This document shows positions 25,192-34,405 of a stretch of DNA of 64,000 nt, piece by piece. The stretch comes from Idiomarina sp. PL1-037. GTDB lineage: Bacteria > Pseudomonadota > Gammaproteobacteria > Enterobacterales > Alteromonadaceae. Every line of letters begins with the position of its first letter. The first letter of the stretch is position 1. A program made the position numbers and the translations under genes. The stretch spans positions 992,001 through 1,056,000 of the forward strand of contig NZ_CP139873.1 in NCBI RefSeq assembly GCF_034422975.1, written 5' to 3'. Below the pieces are notes generated by a model. That model saw only the letters and a program-made list of their open reading frames with translations, did not search any database and was not told where the DNA came from.

Positions 25192-27309
25192 ATGAAACCA
25201 GTAGATATTCAGACCAACGCAAACGAACTCTATCTGGACTGTAATGCTACCACTCCGGTACTTCCCGAAATTATCCAAGCTGTTTCTCACACTATGGAAA
25301 CGGTTTTTGGGAACCCTTCAAGTAGCCATATTACTGGCTTAAAAGCTCGCTATATTCTGGATACCACACGTCAGTTAGCTCGCAAAATTGTCGGCTTGCA
25401 GTCGGGCCGGCTTATTTTTACTAGTGGCGCGACAGAGGGCATACAGACTGCCGTTGTTTCTGCAATTAACGCCGCTATGCAGGTTGCTCCCGATAAGCGA
25501 AAAAAATATCTGCTGTATGGTGCGACAGAACACAAAGCAGTGCCCCAAGCCTTGGCTCACTGGAACCAGTTACTTGGGCTGAAAGCTGAGCTTGTTGCCA
25601 TTCCAGTTGATAAACAGGGCCTGTTGGATAGCGAGTTTATTGCTGAGCATGCAAAAGATGCTGCCATGATATGCACTATGGCTGTGAATAATGAAACCGG
25701 TGTTATTCAGAACTTAAAACAACTGGAAGAAACCATACGTCAGCATAACCCGGATGTACCCTGGATGGTCGATTGCGTTCAGGTATTAGGGAAAAAAGCT
25801 CTTAATTTAGATGAAACAACCATTGATTACGCTCCGTTCAGTGGTCATAAGCTTTATGGTCCCAAGGGCATCGGGTTTATGGCAGTTCGGCATTCAGCGC
25901 CTTATACCCCGCTCATTATTGGCGGAGGGCAGGAATCAGGTTTGCGTTCCGGTACCGAAAACTTACCCGGAATAGCAGCATTAAATGCGTTATTTGAATT
26001 AATGCTGGATGACAGTAACCGCCGTTTTCATAGTGAGGCTACTTTACAGGATTATCGTTCGCAGTTGGTTGAAGCCCTGCGATCCGCCTTTCCCTCTATT
26101 GTCTTTAATCATGACTTTGAGCATTCGGTTCCTACGACACTGAACTTTTCCGTAGAAGGTGTCGCATCGCGCGATATTATGGATGTTTTTGACGCCTGCC
26201 AGATAAGAGTGAGTTCAGGCTCTGCCTGTAGTTCTAAGGTAACAAAGAGCTTTGTTTTAGACGCCATGGGGCTGGAAGAGTGGCGCAGCGGTTCGGCTAT
26301 TCGATTATCTTTTGGCCCGGCAACGCGACAAGAGGAAATTACTGAGGCCTGCGTCCGTATAAAGCAAGCGGCTGACGCATTGAGAAATTCTTGCCTGATT
26401 GTTGCGGATACGAATAACGATAACGACGCTCAGTTAGATGGCGTTGTGCAACTGAAGTACGATGATCATTGTTGTTACCTGGTGATAGATAAGCAAGCGA
26501 AAGAAATAGCCGTTATCGATCCTCATCCGGCTTTAGCTGGCAGAATTGAGAATATTGTTAGTTGCCAGCACTATCAAGTGAAAGCGGTGGTATCGACATC
26601 CGCTGATTCAATAACTAGCCAGTCTATCGAGTTGCTATTGCCAATACTCATGCCCGAGCAGTCTATTGGTGAATACGATGTGTTTGGCTGGCCGCAGTCT
26701 GCTGTTGACTCTTGTGACGCGGTTCCGGTTGAATGCGTGGGTAGCGTCAGTGGCTGTGTGAGTATAGGCGAGAGGCGTTTGTTTCGAGTCGGTAGTCGCA
26801 ATCCGGTTTACGTATTAAGTGAATCAGCTGCACTGAAAAGCCGGGTGGGTTCAGACTTTTTATTTACTGGCTCTGAGGCAGCACCAAGTGCTTACGAATG
26901 CTTTATCGGCGAGAGTACGCTTATTTGCCCGGGGCAAGACTCGGAGCATCATATTGTTTACACGCCTTGTGAATTAAACGGCGACTGTCGTGTTGATGAC
27001 GGGGTTAATATTCCGGTGGGGGATACTGACGAGTTCTGGCATCGCAATGACTTACTCATTATTGATGTGCGGGAGCGGCAGGAGCATGTGTTGTCCGATA
27101 TTCCCTGCAATGCAGAGGTGGTCAATGTGCCACTAACCGAAGTTATTCAATTTATACACAGTAACTCACACTTGCGCGAACGAGATGTTATTTGCTTGTG
27201 TCGCTCAGGCAACAGAAGCCAGGTTGTCGCTAATGTGCTTAAGCGGCACGGATTTAATAGCCGTCACTTATTAGGTGGGTTGGCTTTATTAAGTTCCCCA
27301 GCCGCTTAA
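25192..27309 (+). CDS. cysteine desulfurase - degenerate metallo-beta-lactamase fold - rhodanese fusion
   Basis: A 705-residue protein from the ATG at 25192 (a TTG at 25180 lies inside the ribosome-binding site and is rejected). Residues 12-400 are a class V aminotransferase/NifS-IscS-type desulfurase, with PLP Lys220 in FSGHKLYGPKG and catalytic Cys346 in SSGSACSSKV. Residues about 415-600 resemble a persulfide-dioxygenase-like beta-lactamase fold (YLVIDKQAKEIAVIDPHP, later FLFTGSEAA and CPGQDSEH). The metal-binding H-x-H-x-D-H is replaced by STSADSIT, so it looks metal-less. Residues about 615-700 are a rhodanese with active-site loop CRSGNR (Cys670). A plausible role is generating persulfide sulfur from cysteine and passing it to the rhodanese. 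The partner and product are unknown. Confidence 0.85.
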   Translation: MKPVDIQTNANELYLDCNATTPVLPEIIQAVSHTMETVFGNPSSSHITGLKARYILDTTRQLARKIVGLQSGRLIFTSGATEGIQTAVVSAINAAMQVAPDKRKKYLLYGATEHKAVPQALAHWNQLLGLKAELVAIPVDKQGLLDSEFIAEHAKDAAMICTMAVNNETGVIQNLKQLEETIRQHNPDVPWMVDCVQVLGKKALNLDETTIDYAPFSGHKLYGPKGIGFMAVRHSAPYTPLIIGGGQESGLRSGTENLPGIAALNALFELMLDDSNRRFHSEATLQDYRSQLVEALRSAFPSIVFNHDFEHSVPTTLNFSVEGVASRDIMDVFDACQIRVSSGSACSSKVTKSFVLDAMGLEEWRSGSAIRLSFGPATRQEEITEACVRIKQAADALRNSCLIVADTNNDNDAQLDGVVQLKYDDHCCYLVIDKQAKEIAVIDPHPALAGRIENIVSCQHYQVKAVVSTSADSITSQSIELLLPILMPEQSIGEYDVFGWPQSAVDSCDAVPVECVGSVSGCVSIGERRLFRVGSRNPVYVLSESAALKSRVGSDFLFTGSEAAPSAYECFIGESTLICPGQDSEHHIVYTPCELNGDCRVDDGVNIPVGDTDEFWHRNDLLIIDVRERQEHVLSDIPCNAEVVNVPLTEVIQFIHSNSHLRERDVICLCRSGNRSQVVANVLKRHGFNSRHLLGGLALLSSPAA

Positions 27310-27323
27310 TATGTGAGTAACCG

Positions 27324-28394
27324 TCAGAGTTTCGGGCGCTGTTGCGGCGCCTGCCATTGCAAACGGCCAACGTAGCCGTCTTTACCAACCAGCCAGCAGC
27401 TGATATCCCCATGACACTGAATATTCCAGATATTGGCATCAGAGAGCTTAAACCACTCATTACTCTGTAGGTTTAATGCTGCCGCGCCTTGAGGGTTAGA
27501 CGTCAATAACCAGGAACCATTGTGGTCGACCAGGCTTAAGCTATAAAGAGCGCCTTTAATGGGCGGCCCGGGCAAGGCTTCAAATTCGTTGTTTTGATAA
27601 TGCCACAAACGATTTTCGTCACCAGAAGCATCATTTAAGTCACCACCGGCAATATAAAAGGTTTTATCGTCAATAGGCCATACACTGGTAATGCCCGCCA
27701 TAGGTCCTGCTTCCATTGGTGTTTCTACCACACGAAAGCGAATGCCAAACGAGCCTTTAATTAATACTCGAGCTTTATCAGCATTACCTGTTGCTATCAT
27801 CCAATTGTCGTTATTAAAGCGGGCGCAGCTGCCACTTGAGGCGAAACCACCTTCGTTAGACTGAGGCGGCTCGGCGACCGCACTGCGAACTTGCATCCAG
27901 TTGCGACCATCGGCACTGCGTACCATCCGCCACTCATCGCCAACGCTGTCGCCATGCACCCAGGCTTCACCGCTAGGAGAGAGCGCCATACAATTGAAGA
28001 AGCTATCTGACTCACCGCGATAACGTAGACGCCAGCTGCTGCCACCATTTTCAGTGTAGTAAATACGTGACTGACCACCGGTACCAACGCTTAACGCATA
28101 GGCTCGGCGGTCATCAATAGCTTCAATATCGCGAAAATCGAGGTCACCGGGTCCGGGTTGAAAATATTCCCAGCTTTTTCCTGAATCGGTGGTTCTGGCT
28201 ACAGTTCCTTTCTCACCTGATAGCCAGATGGTATCGCGACTAACCGGACTCACGCCCACCCATTGTTGCTGGCGGACGTTATCAAAAATTTCGATTTCCG
28301 GCGGCTCAGCAACTGCTGATAAACTGAACAATGCGCTGAAAGGCAAAGCGAGCCTGAGTATATTAATGGCTCGCTGCTGTAGCTTCGAAGTCAT
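27324..28394 (-). CDS. exported YCF48/BNR-repeat-like beta-propeller protein
   Basis: A 356-residue protein with a signal peptide (hydrophobic LALPFSALFSLSAVAE, cleavage after AVA, about residue 29). The remainder has repeated S/T-x-D-x-G-x-x-W blades, such as RTTDSGKSWEYF, YYTENGGSSWRLR and RSADGRNWMQV, as in YCF48/photosystem-assembly-like and BNR-repeat proteins. It is probably a periplasmic or outer-membrane-associated propeller; its role is unknown. It is convergent with the cysteine desulfurase fusion (14-base gap) and lies 81 bases downstream of yciK on the same strand. Confidence 0.8.
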   Translation of the reverse strand: MTSKLQQRAINILRLALPFSALFSLSAVAEPPEIEIFDNVRQQQWVGVSPVSRDTIWLSGEKGTVARTTDSGKSWEYFQPGPGDLDFRDIEAIDDRRAYALSVGTGGQSRIYYTENGGSSWRLRYRGESDSFFNCMALSPSGEAWVHGDSVGDEWRMVRSADGRNWMQVRSAVAEPPQSNEGGFASSGSCARFNNDNWMIATGNADKARVLIKGSFGIRFRVVETPMEAGPMAGITSVWPIDDKTFYIAGGDLNDASGDENRLWHYQNNEFEALPGPPIKGALYSLSLVDHNGSWLLTSNPQGAAALNLQSNEWFKLSDANIWNIQCHGDISCWLVGKDGYVGRLQWQAPQQRPKL

Positions 28395-28475
28395 AGACGT
28401 AACCTAATTAATTATGCATATTACTGAGTGTAACACGTTTCCTTTTTACCGATACGTCAGTTCGAAGCTGCCGGT

Positions 28476-29228
28476 TTACTGGGCGTCGAAACACAAGCCA
28501 TTGTAAGAAATGCTGTCATCGCTCATCAGGTACAAGTAAGTTGGCATCAGATCTTTGGGTGTTTTAAGCGACTTAGCGTCTTCTGCCGGGTACGCTTTTG
28601 CACGCATTGATGTGCGGGTCGCGCCGGGGTTAATGACGTTAGTGCGCAATTTGGTATCTTCATACTCGTCGGCGATAACCTGAGCCATACCTTCAGTAGC
28701 AAATTTACTGACAGAATAGGGTCCCCAGAATGCGCGTCCTTTTCTTCCTACCCCCGAGGATGTGAAAACTAAGGAAGCGTTCGGAGACTTTTCCATTACC
28801 GGAATCAGTGCCTGAGTCATCGCAAACTGACCCGTGACGTTAACCTGCATAATGTCGTCCCAACTGTCTTTTTCAATGTGAGTAAAAGGGGACAGAATGC
28901 CAAGCAGGCCTGCGTTATGCAGCACGCCGTCAAGTTTACCGAACTGATCCGCAATGGTGGCCGCCATATCTCGGTAATGATTTTCTGTTGCGCCTTTTAA
29001 ATCGAGCGGAATAATTGCCGGTTGCGGGCTTCCCTGAGCGATAATTTCATCGTAAACCGACTCCAGCTTGCTAACAGTGCGGCCTAGTAAAATAACTGTG
29101 GCACCATGTTCAGCGTAGCTCAGAGCGGCTTGACGACCAATGCCGTCGCCTGCACCAGTAACTAAAATAACCTTATTTTTCAATAATTCAGGACTTGCCT
29201 GATAATCATGTACGGTTTTAATTTCCAT
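28476..29228 (-). CDS. yciK: short-chain dehydrogenase/reductase, YciK type
   Basis: A 250-residue cytoplasmic SDR. It has the nucleotide-binding TGAGDGIGR near residue 25, the structural HNAGLLG, the catalytic Ser in FTSSGVGR and the catalytic YSVSK motif. The N-terminal Y-Q-A-S-P-E-L-L-K-N-K-V-I-L-V-T-G block and overall length agree with YciK-family oxidoreductases. The physiological substrate is not established. It has no obvious operon partner; the propeller gene downstream may be co-transcribed. Confidence 0.88.
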   Translation of the reverse strand: MEIKTVHDYQASPELLKNKVILVTGAGDGIGRQAALSYAEHGATVILLGRTVSKLESVYDEIIAQGSPQPAIIPLDLKGATENHYRDMAATIADQFGKLDGVLHNAGLLGILSPFTHIEKDSWDDIMQVNVTGQFAMTQALIPVMEKSPNASLVFTSSGVGRKGRAFWGPYSVSKFATEGMAQVIADEYEDTKLRTNVINPGATRTSMRAKAYPAEDAKSLKTPKDLMPTYLYLMSDDSISYNGLCFDAQ

Positions 29229-29413
29229 AACAGTTTCTTAATACCATTGGACTGTGGTCGGGTGAGTGGGCTATTGTAACGATATTCGAGTAACTTCTCA
29301 GCAAACGAACGAAAAATCCGTAAAAAGCCTTTCATCTTATTTGATACAGGTGTATAAAAATCGTTAAGAGAAGACGTAAAATAACAAATCATAAAAAGAA
29401 TTGAGGATACCTC

Positions 29414-31879
29414 ATGAAGAAATTATTACTCCCGCTTGCAATTGGTTCTGCACTTAGCCTTGTAGGCTGTGGTAGCGGTGACGAAGCTCCACTTACAGAA
29501 AAGGAAGTTAGTGTTGCTGCGTCACGCGTAGTTTTTGACCCGTCGAATGGTGAAATTCCAATTCCAACAAACATTTTGTTGGGTGAGAATGATGGTACTT
29601 TGGAGCTTCCAATTGGTGATCCTAACTCAGCTCAAGCAGCTACACGGATTGCGTTGAACGGTCTTGATGGCTGGGGAACTCACTCGCCGTTGAGCTTTGA
29701 GCTTTCTTTACCTGTTGACCAAAATGGTGAACAAGTGTCATTGAATCCGGCAAGTGTTGAAGCTCAGGGCGCTGTTCGAGTATTCAAAACTGTTCAGGGT
29801 GGACAAGTTGACGTTGAGTCTTGCGTGTCAACTAACCCCGTAGTTGGCGCTTTACACGAAGCGCAGTTAGCTGCCGGTGAAAGCTCTACCATTGCATCAA
29901 GCCCAGCGGCGGTTTGTTCAATTAGTGAAGAACTTACTCATGGAGAGGACTTTCAGGTTCAAGCTACAGGTGCTGGCTCTTTTGTCGTTATTCCAACGCA
30001 ACCTTTTGAGCCAGAAACAGGCTATTTAGTGGCGTTAACGGACAATATTCAAGACTCTTTAGGTCGTCGTGTAAAGGCATCGCAAACATACACGTTAATG
30101 AAACGTTCGGTGGCTGAATACCCAGCTTCGGACGAAGATGATGCTCGTAATTTACAAAGCTTAATTAATGTTTATGAAGCGGCATTGACCGTAGGGGCAA
30201 ATGTTGACGCTGAAGATGTCATTTACAGCTCCAACTTTACTACTCAGTCAGTAGGCACAGCTTTAGGTGCTGTGAAAAGCTTGTATGCTCAGCGAGTTCC
30301 CGCGGGAGCAGTTCCAGCATTAGGATTGGGCCCGCACCCAGACGGAGCTGCAACCGTTGGTGATCTGCTGGACCCAGAAAAATACAGTCAAGATGCGATT
30401 CAGGTTGCATCTGCGGCTAATGTTTATGTCGGTAAAGTCGAATTACCGTATTACTCTCCTGTTCCTACAGCGGAGAACCCAACTGCTCCACTAACCGGCC
30501 GCTGGACAGCGAAATGTGATAGCGCAGCTGCGATACTTAATGCTGTAGCAGATGGAGAAGTAAACCCGGCAGAAGCAGGCATTACTGCGGAAATGCTGGC
30601 TAATCCAGAATTATTAGTAATGGAAAATGAAGGTGGGTGTTTTAATCTGTCTGATTCAGATGATCAGCCAATTGACCCGGAACGTCATGTCACTAAATAC
30701 AGTCCAATTCCTGAAAAGCAATCAGATGAAGAGGTTACTGTATTTGCGACAACACCTAATGTTGCTGTAGCCAACATGATACGTCCAAGCTTCGGTTTAG
30801 AGCCTTTATCTGCTCCTGCCGACGGTTGGCCAGTAGTGATTTTTCAGCATGGCATTACGGCAGACAAGAACAGTGCTGCGGCAATTGCAGGAACCCTTGC
30901 TGTGGCAGGTTATGCAATGGTTGCAATTGATCATCCGCTGCATGGCGATAGAGCTTTCGGAGAAATCAACGCTTCGAGCGAGGCCGGTGCAATTAATTAC
31001 ATGAACTTACAAAGCTTACTGACCACGCGAGATAACGTCAGACAATCAATTTCTGACCTTATCGGCCTTCGCTTAAGTTTAAGTAATGCGTCATTCCCTG
31101 ATAGCAGCACCATAAATGCTCAAGATGTTCATTTTGTTGGGCATTCATTAGGCGCCATTGCTGGAACTGGCTTTACAACCATTGCGAATGCTCCGTTTAG
31201 TAAGAGCCAGTTAGAGCCATTGGCTCCGATGTTTAAAGTGCAGGCGTCTGCGCTTGGCATGCCTGGCGGTAGTTTAGCTAATTTCCTACTTGCATCTGAA
31301 GAATTTGGACCTGTTATTAAAGGTAATATTGCTTATAACGCGAGTGAGGCGTTCGCGGAAAGCGTCGATACTCAAGCAGAGGCGGCTGGCATCGAGAAAA
31401 ATACAGCGGCTTATCTTGAACTTTTAGCAGCCGCTTATGCAGAGTTTGAAGCCAATGGTGACCCGGAAGCCGTTGCTGAACTTCAAGCGAGTTTGAATCA
31501 GTTTGCATTTGCCGCTCAAACGGTTGTCGATTCTGCCGATCCAATTAATTATGCGAAAAGTTTGAGAGCTCTCGGAACACCGTTGTTAGCGATAGAAGCG
31601 GTCGGTGATTCAGTGATTCCAAATAACGTTCCTCCTCTTGGTGGCACCGAGCCTCTGGCTGCGCTGTTAGATTTAGAAGGCATCTCAACTACGACAACGT
31701 CTGAAGATGGTACACCGGTACGTGGCATTGTTCGCTTTGGTGGTGACGCAGAACACGGCTCACTGGTTGACGTAGGCCCATCTGCTGCAGTTACCGCAGA
31801 AATGCAGCAACAAATTGCTTTCTGGTTTGCAGCCGACATGTTGCAGTTACCAGTAACCAACGAAGAAGTGGTAGAATAA
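29414..31879 (+). CDS. surface lipoprotein lipase of the Pla-1/cef (VolA-like) family
   Basis: An 821-residue lipoprotein. The signal peptide ends at lipobox LVGC (Cys19), followed by Gly-Ser-Gly, compatible with outer-membrane sorting. An N-terminal Ig-like half with VVFDPSNGEIPIPTNILL and LVALTDNIQDSLGR is typical of the family. The alpha/beta-hydrolase part follows, with VIFQHGIT and the nucleophile elbow VGHSLG (Ser at about residue 577). Such enzymes release fatty acids from phosphatidylcholine or lysophospholipids at the cell surface. The ribosome-binding site GAGG (29403-29406) can pair with CCTC (29410-29413), a tiny hairpin before the ATG. A good terminator follows the gene. Confidence 0.88.
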   Translation: MKKLLLPLAIGSALSLVGCGSGDEAPLTEKEVSVAASRVVFDPSNGEIPIPTNILLGENDGTLELPIGDPNSAQAATRIALNGLDGWGTHSPLSFELSLPVDQNGEQVSLNPASVEAQGAVRVFKTVQGGQVDVESCVSTNPVVGALHEAQLAAGESSTIASSPAAVCSISEELTHGEDFQVQATGAGSFVVIPTQPFEPETGYLVALTDNIQDSLGRRVKASQTYTLMKRSVAEYPASDEDDARNLQSLINVYEAALTVGANVDAEDVIYSSNFTTQSVGTALGAVKSLYAQRVPAGAVPALGLGPHPDGAATVGDLLDPEKYSQDAIQVASAANVYVGKVELPYYSPVPTAENPTAPLTGRWTAKCDSAAAILNAVADGEVNPAEAGITAEMLANPELLVMENEGGCFNLSDSDDQPIDPERHVTKYSPIPEKQSDEEVTVFATTPNVAVANMIRPSFGLEPLSAPADGWPVVIFQHGITADKNSAAAIAGTLAVAGYAMVAIDHPLHGDRAFGEINASSEAGAINYMNLQSLLTTRDNVRQSISDLIGLRLSLSNASFPDSSTINAQDVHFVGHSLGAIAGTGFTTIANAPFSKSQLEPLAPMFKVQASALGMPGGSLANFLLASEEFGPVIKGNIAYNASEAFAESVDTQAEAAGIEKNTAAYLELLAAAYAEFEANGDPEAVAELQASLNQFAFAAQTVVDSADPINYAKSLRALGTPLLAIEAVGDSVIPNNVPPLGGTEPLAALLDLEGISTTTTSEDGTPVRGIVRFGGDAEHGSLVDVGPSAAVTAEMQQQIAFWFAADMLQLPVTNEEVVE

Positions 31880-31906
31880 TCTCAGGTTATTGAACACTTG
31901 GTATTC

Positions 31907-31934
31907 AAAGGCTGGCAGTTATGCTGGCCTTTTT
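31907..31934 (+). terminator. rho-independent terminator between the lipase gene and sohB
   Basis: An 11-bp stem pairs 31907-31917 (AAAGGCTGGCA) with 31922-31932 (TGCTGGCCTTT), including two G-T pairs, around the loop GTTA. T-rich sequence follows. It lies only 18 bases before the sohB start codon. Confidence 0.82.
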
Positions 31935-31951
31935 CGTTTTAGGAGAGTGGT

Positions 31952-32950
31952 ATGGATTTTGTTGCTGATATTGGAGGCTTTTTACTAAAAGCCGCTATTA
32001 TTGTGGTGGCTGTTGGTTTTATTGTGGGCCTTATTGCTCAGGCGGCGCAGAAGCAGAAAAAGAGTAAAGGCGATTTGCAAGTCACGCATTTATCTAAAGA
32101 GCTGAATGAGCTGAGTGAGCAATTGAAAATTGAGCTTATGGATAAAAAAGCTCAGAAAAAAGCGCTAAAAGCGTTAAAGAAAAAGAAGGCTGCGGAGAAC
32201 AAAGAGAAACGCCTTTTTGTTATTGATTTTAAAGGCAGCATGGATGCAAAAGAGGTCGACAGTTTACGCCATGAAGTCAACGCTATTCTAAACTTGGCCA
32301 CTGAGAAAGACGAAGTACTGGTAAGACTTGAAAGCGGCGGTGGTGTGGTTAATGGTTATGGTCTCGCGGCGGCTCAGTTGCTGCGTTTAAGAGAGCATAA
32401 CTTAACCGTTAATGTTGCTATAGATAAAGTGGCGGCAAGCGGCGGTTATATGATGGCCTGTGTTGGTCATAAGCTCATGGCGGCACCTTTTGCTTTTATT
32501 GGGTCAATTGGTGTGGTGGCGCAAATACCGAATTTCCACCGTCTTTTGAAAAAGCATAATGTTGATTTTGAACAATTAACCGCGGGCGAATATAAGCGCA
32601 CTTTGACTATTTTTGGTGAAAATACCGATGAAGGCCGTCGTAAGTTTAAACAGGATTTAGAGGCCATTCACCATCAGTTTAAGTCTTTTGTTCAGGAAAA
32701 TCGCAGCGAGCTGGATATAGACAAAGTAGCAACAGGCGAGGTCTGGTCAGGTCAGGAAGCGAAAGATCTCGGCTTAATTGATGAAGTGATAACCAGTGAC
32801 GCGTGGTTAATGAAACAGCATAAGGGGTTTGATGTATTGCAATTACAGTATGTTATCCGTAAACCGCTAAGTGAACGTTTTGCAAAAGGTATGTCCGTTA
32901 TTATCCATACCTTAAAATCTTCCTTAACCCGGTCAGATGTCGCACAATAG
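31952..32950 (+). CDS. sohB: inner-membrane serine peptidase of the signal-peptide-peptidase family
   Basis: A 332-residue S49-family peptidase. An N-terminal anchor (about 10-30) and a Lys-rich stretch (about 45-85) precede the peptidase domain. Conserved elements are RLESGGGVVNGYG, the nucleophile Ser in KVAASGGYMMA (about residue 164) and the general-base Lys in AGEYKRTLT (about 215), a Ser-Lys dyad. SohB degrades peptides at the periplasmic face of the inner membrane. The AGGAGAG ribosome-binding site starts right after a terminator, so its promoter must lie within the lipase 3' end or its expression depends on read-through. Confidence 0.93.
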   Translation: MDFVADIGGFLLKAAIIVVAVGFIVGLIAQAAQKQKKSKGDLQVTHLSKELNELSEQLKIELMDKKAQKKALKALKKKKAAENKEKRLFVIDFKGSMDAKEVDSLRHEVNAILNLATEKDEVLVRLESGGGVVNGYGLAAAQLLRLREHNLTVNVAIDKVAASGGYMMACVGHKLMAAPFAFIGSIGVVAQIPNFHRLLKKHNVDFEQLTAGEYKRTLTIFGENTDEGRRKFKQDLEAIHHQFKSFVQENRSELDIDKVATGEVWSGQEAKDLGLIDEVITSDAWLMKQHKGFDVLQLQYVIRKPLSERFAKGMSVIIHTLKSSLTRSDVAQ

Positions 32951-33046
32951 AAGGTGTTCAGCGAGGCTTAAAGTTTTATAGCTGCTTATTTAAATGCTTT
33001 CTGCTAGGCTATCGCAGTTTTTCAGAATGAATAATAAAGGACGCTT

Positions 33047-34330
33047 ATGAGCGAAAAGAAAAAACTCAGCCTGACTAGCCGCATTGTTATCGGCATGGTC
33101 GCTGGGATCACTCTCGGTACCATTATTCGTTACGTTGCCGGTGATAATGCCTGGGTTTCTCTGTATTTAACCAACGGTCTTTTCGACGTTGTTGGTCAAA
33201 TATTCATTACCTCTTTGAAAATGCTGGTTGTGCCACTGGTGTTTGTATCACTGGTGGTCGGCACTTGTTCCTTAAGTGACCCCAGCAAGCTTGGACGCTT
33301 AGGCGGAAAAGCTGTTGGCATGTATATGATCACCACGGCAATCGCTATTACTTTTGCGATTAGTTCGGCAATTCTGGTGCAGCCAGGCTCCGGCATTGAG
33401 CGTGCTTCGGACGCAAGCTTTGAGCCCAGCGAAGCGCCGTCTGTTAGCGAAGTCATTGTTAATCTGTTCCCTGATAACCCCATCAACGCGATGGCCGAAG
33501 GCAATATGCTGCAAATTATTGTATTTGCACTGTTGTTCGGTATTTCTATGGCGTTAGTCGGCAAACCGGGTGAACGTTTAAAAGGCTTTTTCGATGATTT
33601 GAATTCGGTCATCATGAAGCTGGTTGTTATCTTAATGAACCTGGCGCCTTATGGTGTGTTTGCACTAATGGCCAAACTTTTCACAGAAATTGGCGTGGAA
33701 ATGATAGGCAGTCTTGCCAAGTACTTCCTGTTGGTTCTGTTTGTGCTTATTGCTCATGGCTTAATTATTTACCCACTATTTATGCGCGTTCTTGCCCGGG
33801 TTAAACCGGGAATTTTCTTGCGTAAGATGCGTGACGCTCAACTGTTTGGCTTTAGTACCGCAAGCAGTAATGCGACCATGCCTATCACTTTGGAAACCGT
33901 TACCCGTCGTTTAGGCGTCAGTAACAGCGTAGGTTCTTTCACTGTGCCGCTGGGCGCTACCATCAATATGGATGGTACGGCTATTATGCAGGGTGTTGCT
34001 ACCGTCTTTATTGCGCAGGTATATGGGCTGGACTTAGGCGTTGCTGAATACCTGATGGTGATTATGACCGCGACACTGGCGTCTGTTGGTACTGCCGGAG
34101 TGCCCGGGGTTGGGCTTATCATGCTCGCCATGGTGCTGCAGCAAGTTGGTTTGCCGGTTGAAGGTATTGGCCTTATTATCGGTGTGGATCGCTTGCTGGA
34201 TATGACCCGAACTGCAGTTAACGTAACCGGTGACGCTATGGTCAGTTGTGTGGTGGCACGTTCAGAGGGCGACTTTGACGAAGACGTATACCACGACAAA
34301 GACGCTGGCAAAAAGCTGGAAGAGCTCTAA
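33047..34330 (+). CDS. dicarboxylate/amino acid:cation symporter (DAACS family)
   Basis: A 427-residue inner-membrane transporter with about eight spans plus two re-entrant hairpins. The first hairpin carries the Ser-rich motif STASSNATMP. The sodium/substrate motif INMDGTAIMQG and the second hairpin GTAGVPGVG follow, then R-L-L-D-M-x-R-T-x-x-N-V-T-G-D. These fit the GltP/GltT/DctA family, which imports glutamate, aspartate or C4-dicarboxylates with Na+ or H+. The exact substrate cannot be decided here. The gene stands alone, with an AAGGAC ribosome-binding site. Confidence 0.92.
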   Translation: MSEKKKLSLTSRIVIGMVAGITLGTIIRYVAGDNAWVSLYLTNGLFDVVGQIFITSLKMLVVPLVFVSLVVGTCSLSDPSKLGRLGGKAVGMYMITTAIAITFAISSAILVQPGSGIERASDASFEPSEAPSVSEVIVNLFPDNPINAMAEGNMLQIIVFALLFGISMALVGKPGERLKGFFDDLNSVIMKLVVILMNLAPYGVFALMAKLFTEIGVEMIGSLAKYFLLVLFVLIAHGLIIYPLFMRVLARVKPGIFLRKMRDAQLFGFSTASSNATMPITLETVTRRLGVSNSVGSFTVPLGATINMDGTAIMQGVATVFIAQVYGLDLGVAEYLMVIMTATLASVGTAGVPGVGLIMLAMVLQQVGLPVEGIGLIIGVDRLLDMTRTAVNVTGDAMVSCVVARSEGDFDEDVYHDKDAGKKLEEL

Positions 34331-34369
34331 CTGCTGAGCTTTTTCCGGTTACTTCTCCGGTTGTTCTCC

Positions 34370-34405
34370 GAGAGCCGGTGCACATTCAAGCGTGCACCGG
34401 TACTC
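34370..34405. repeat. 14-bp imperfect hairpin at the end of miaE
   Basis: Arms 34370-34383 and 34392-34405 pair at 12 of 14 positions, including a perfect CCGGTGCAC/GTGCACCGG core, around an 8-base loop. It overlaps the last codons and stop of miaE and lies 40 bases past the symporter stop. The genes are convergent and no T-run flanks it, so it is a terminator-like element of uncertain function. Confidence 0.5.

Noticed and set aside
27310..27360. GGCGC/GCGCC hairpin between the desulfurase fusion and the propeller gene
   Set aside because: It lies inside the propeller coding end and has no T-run, so it is not supported as a terminator.
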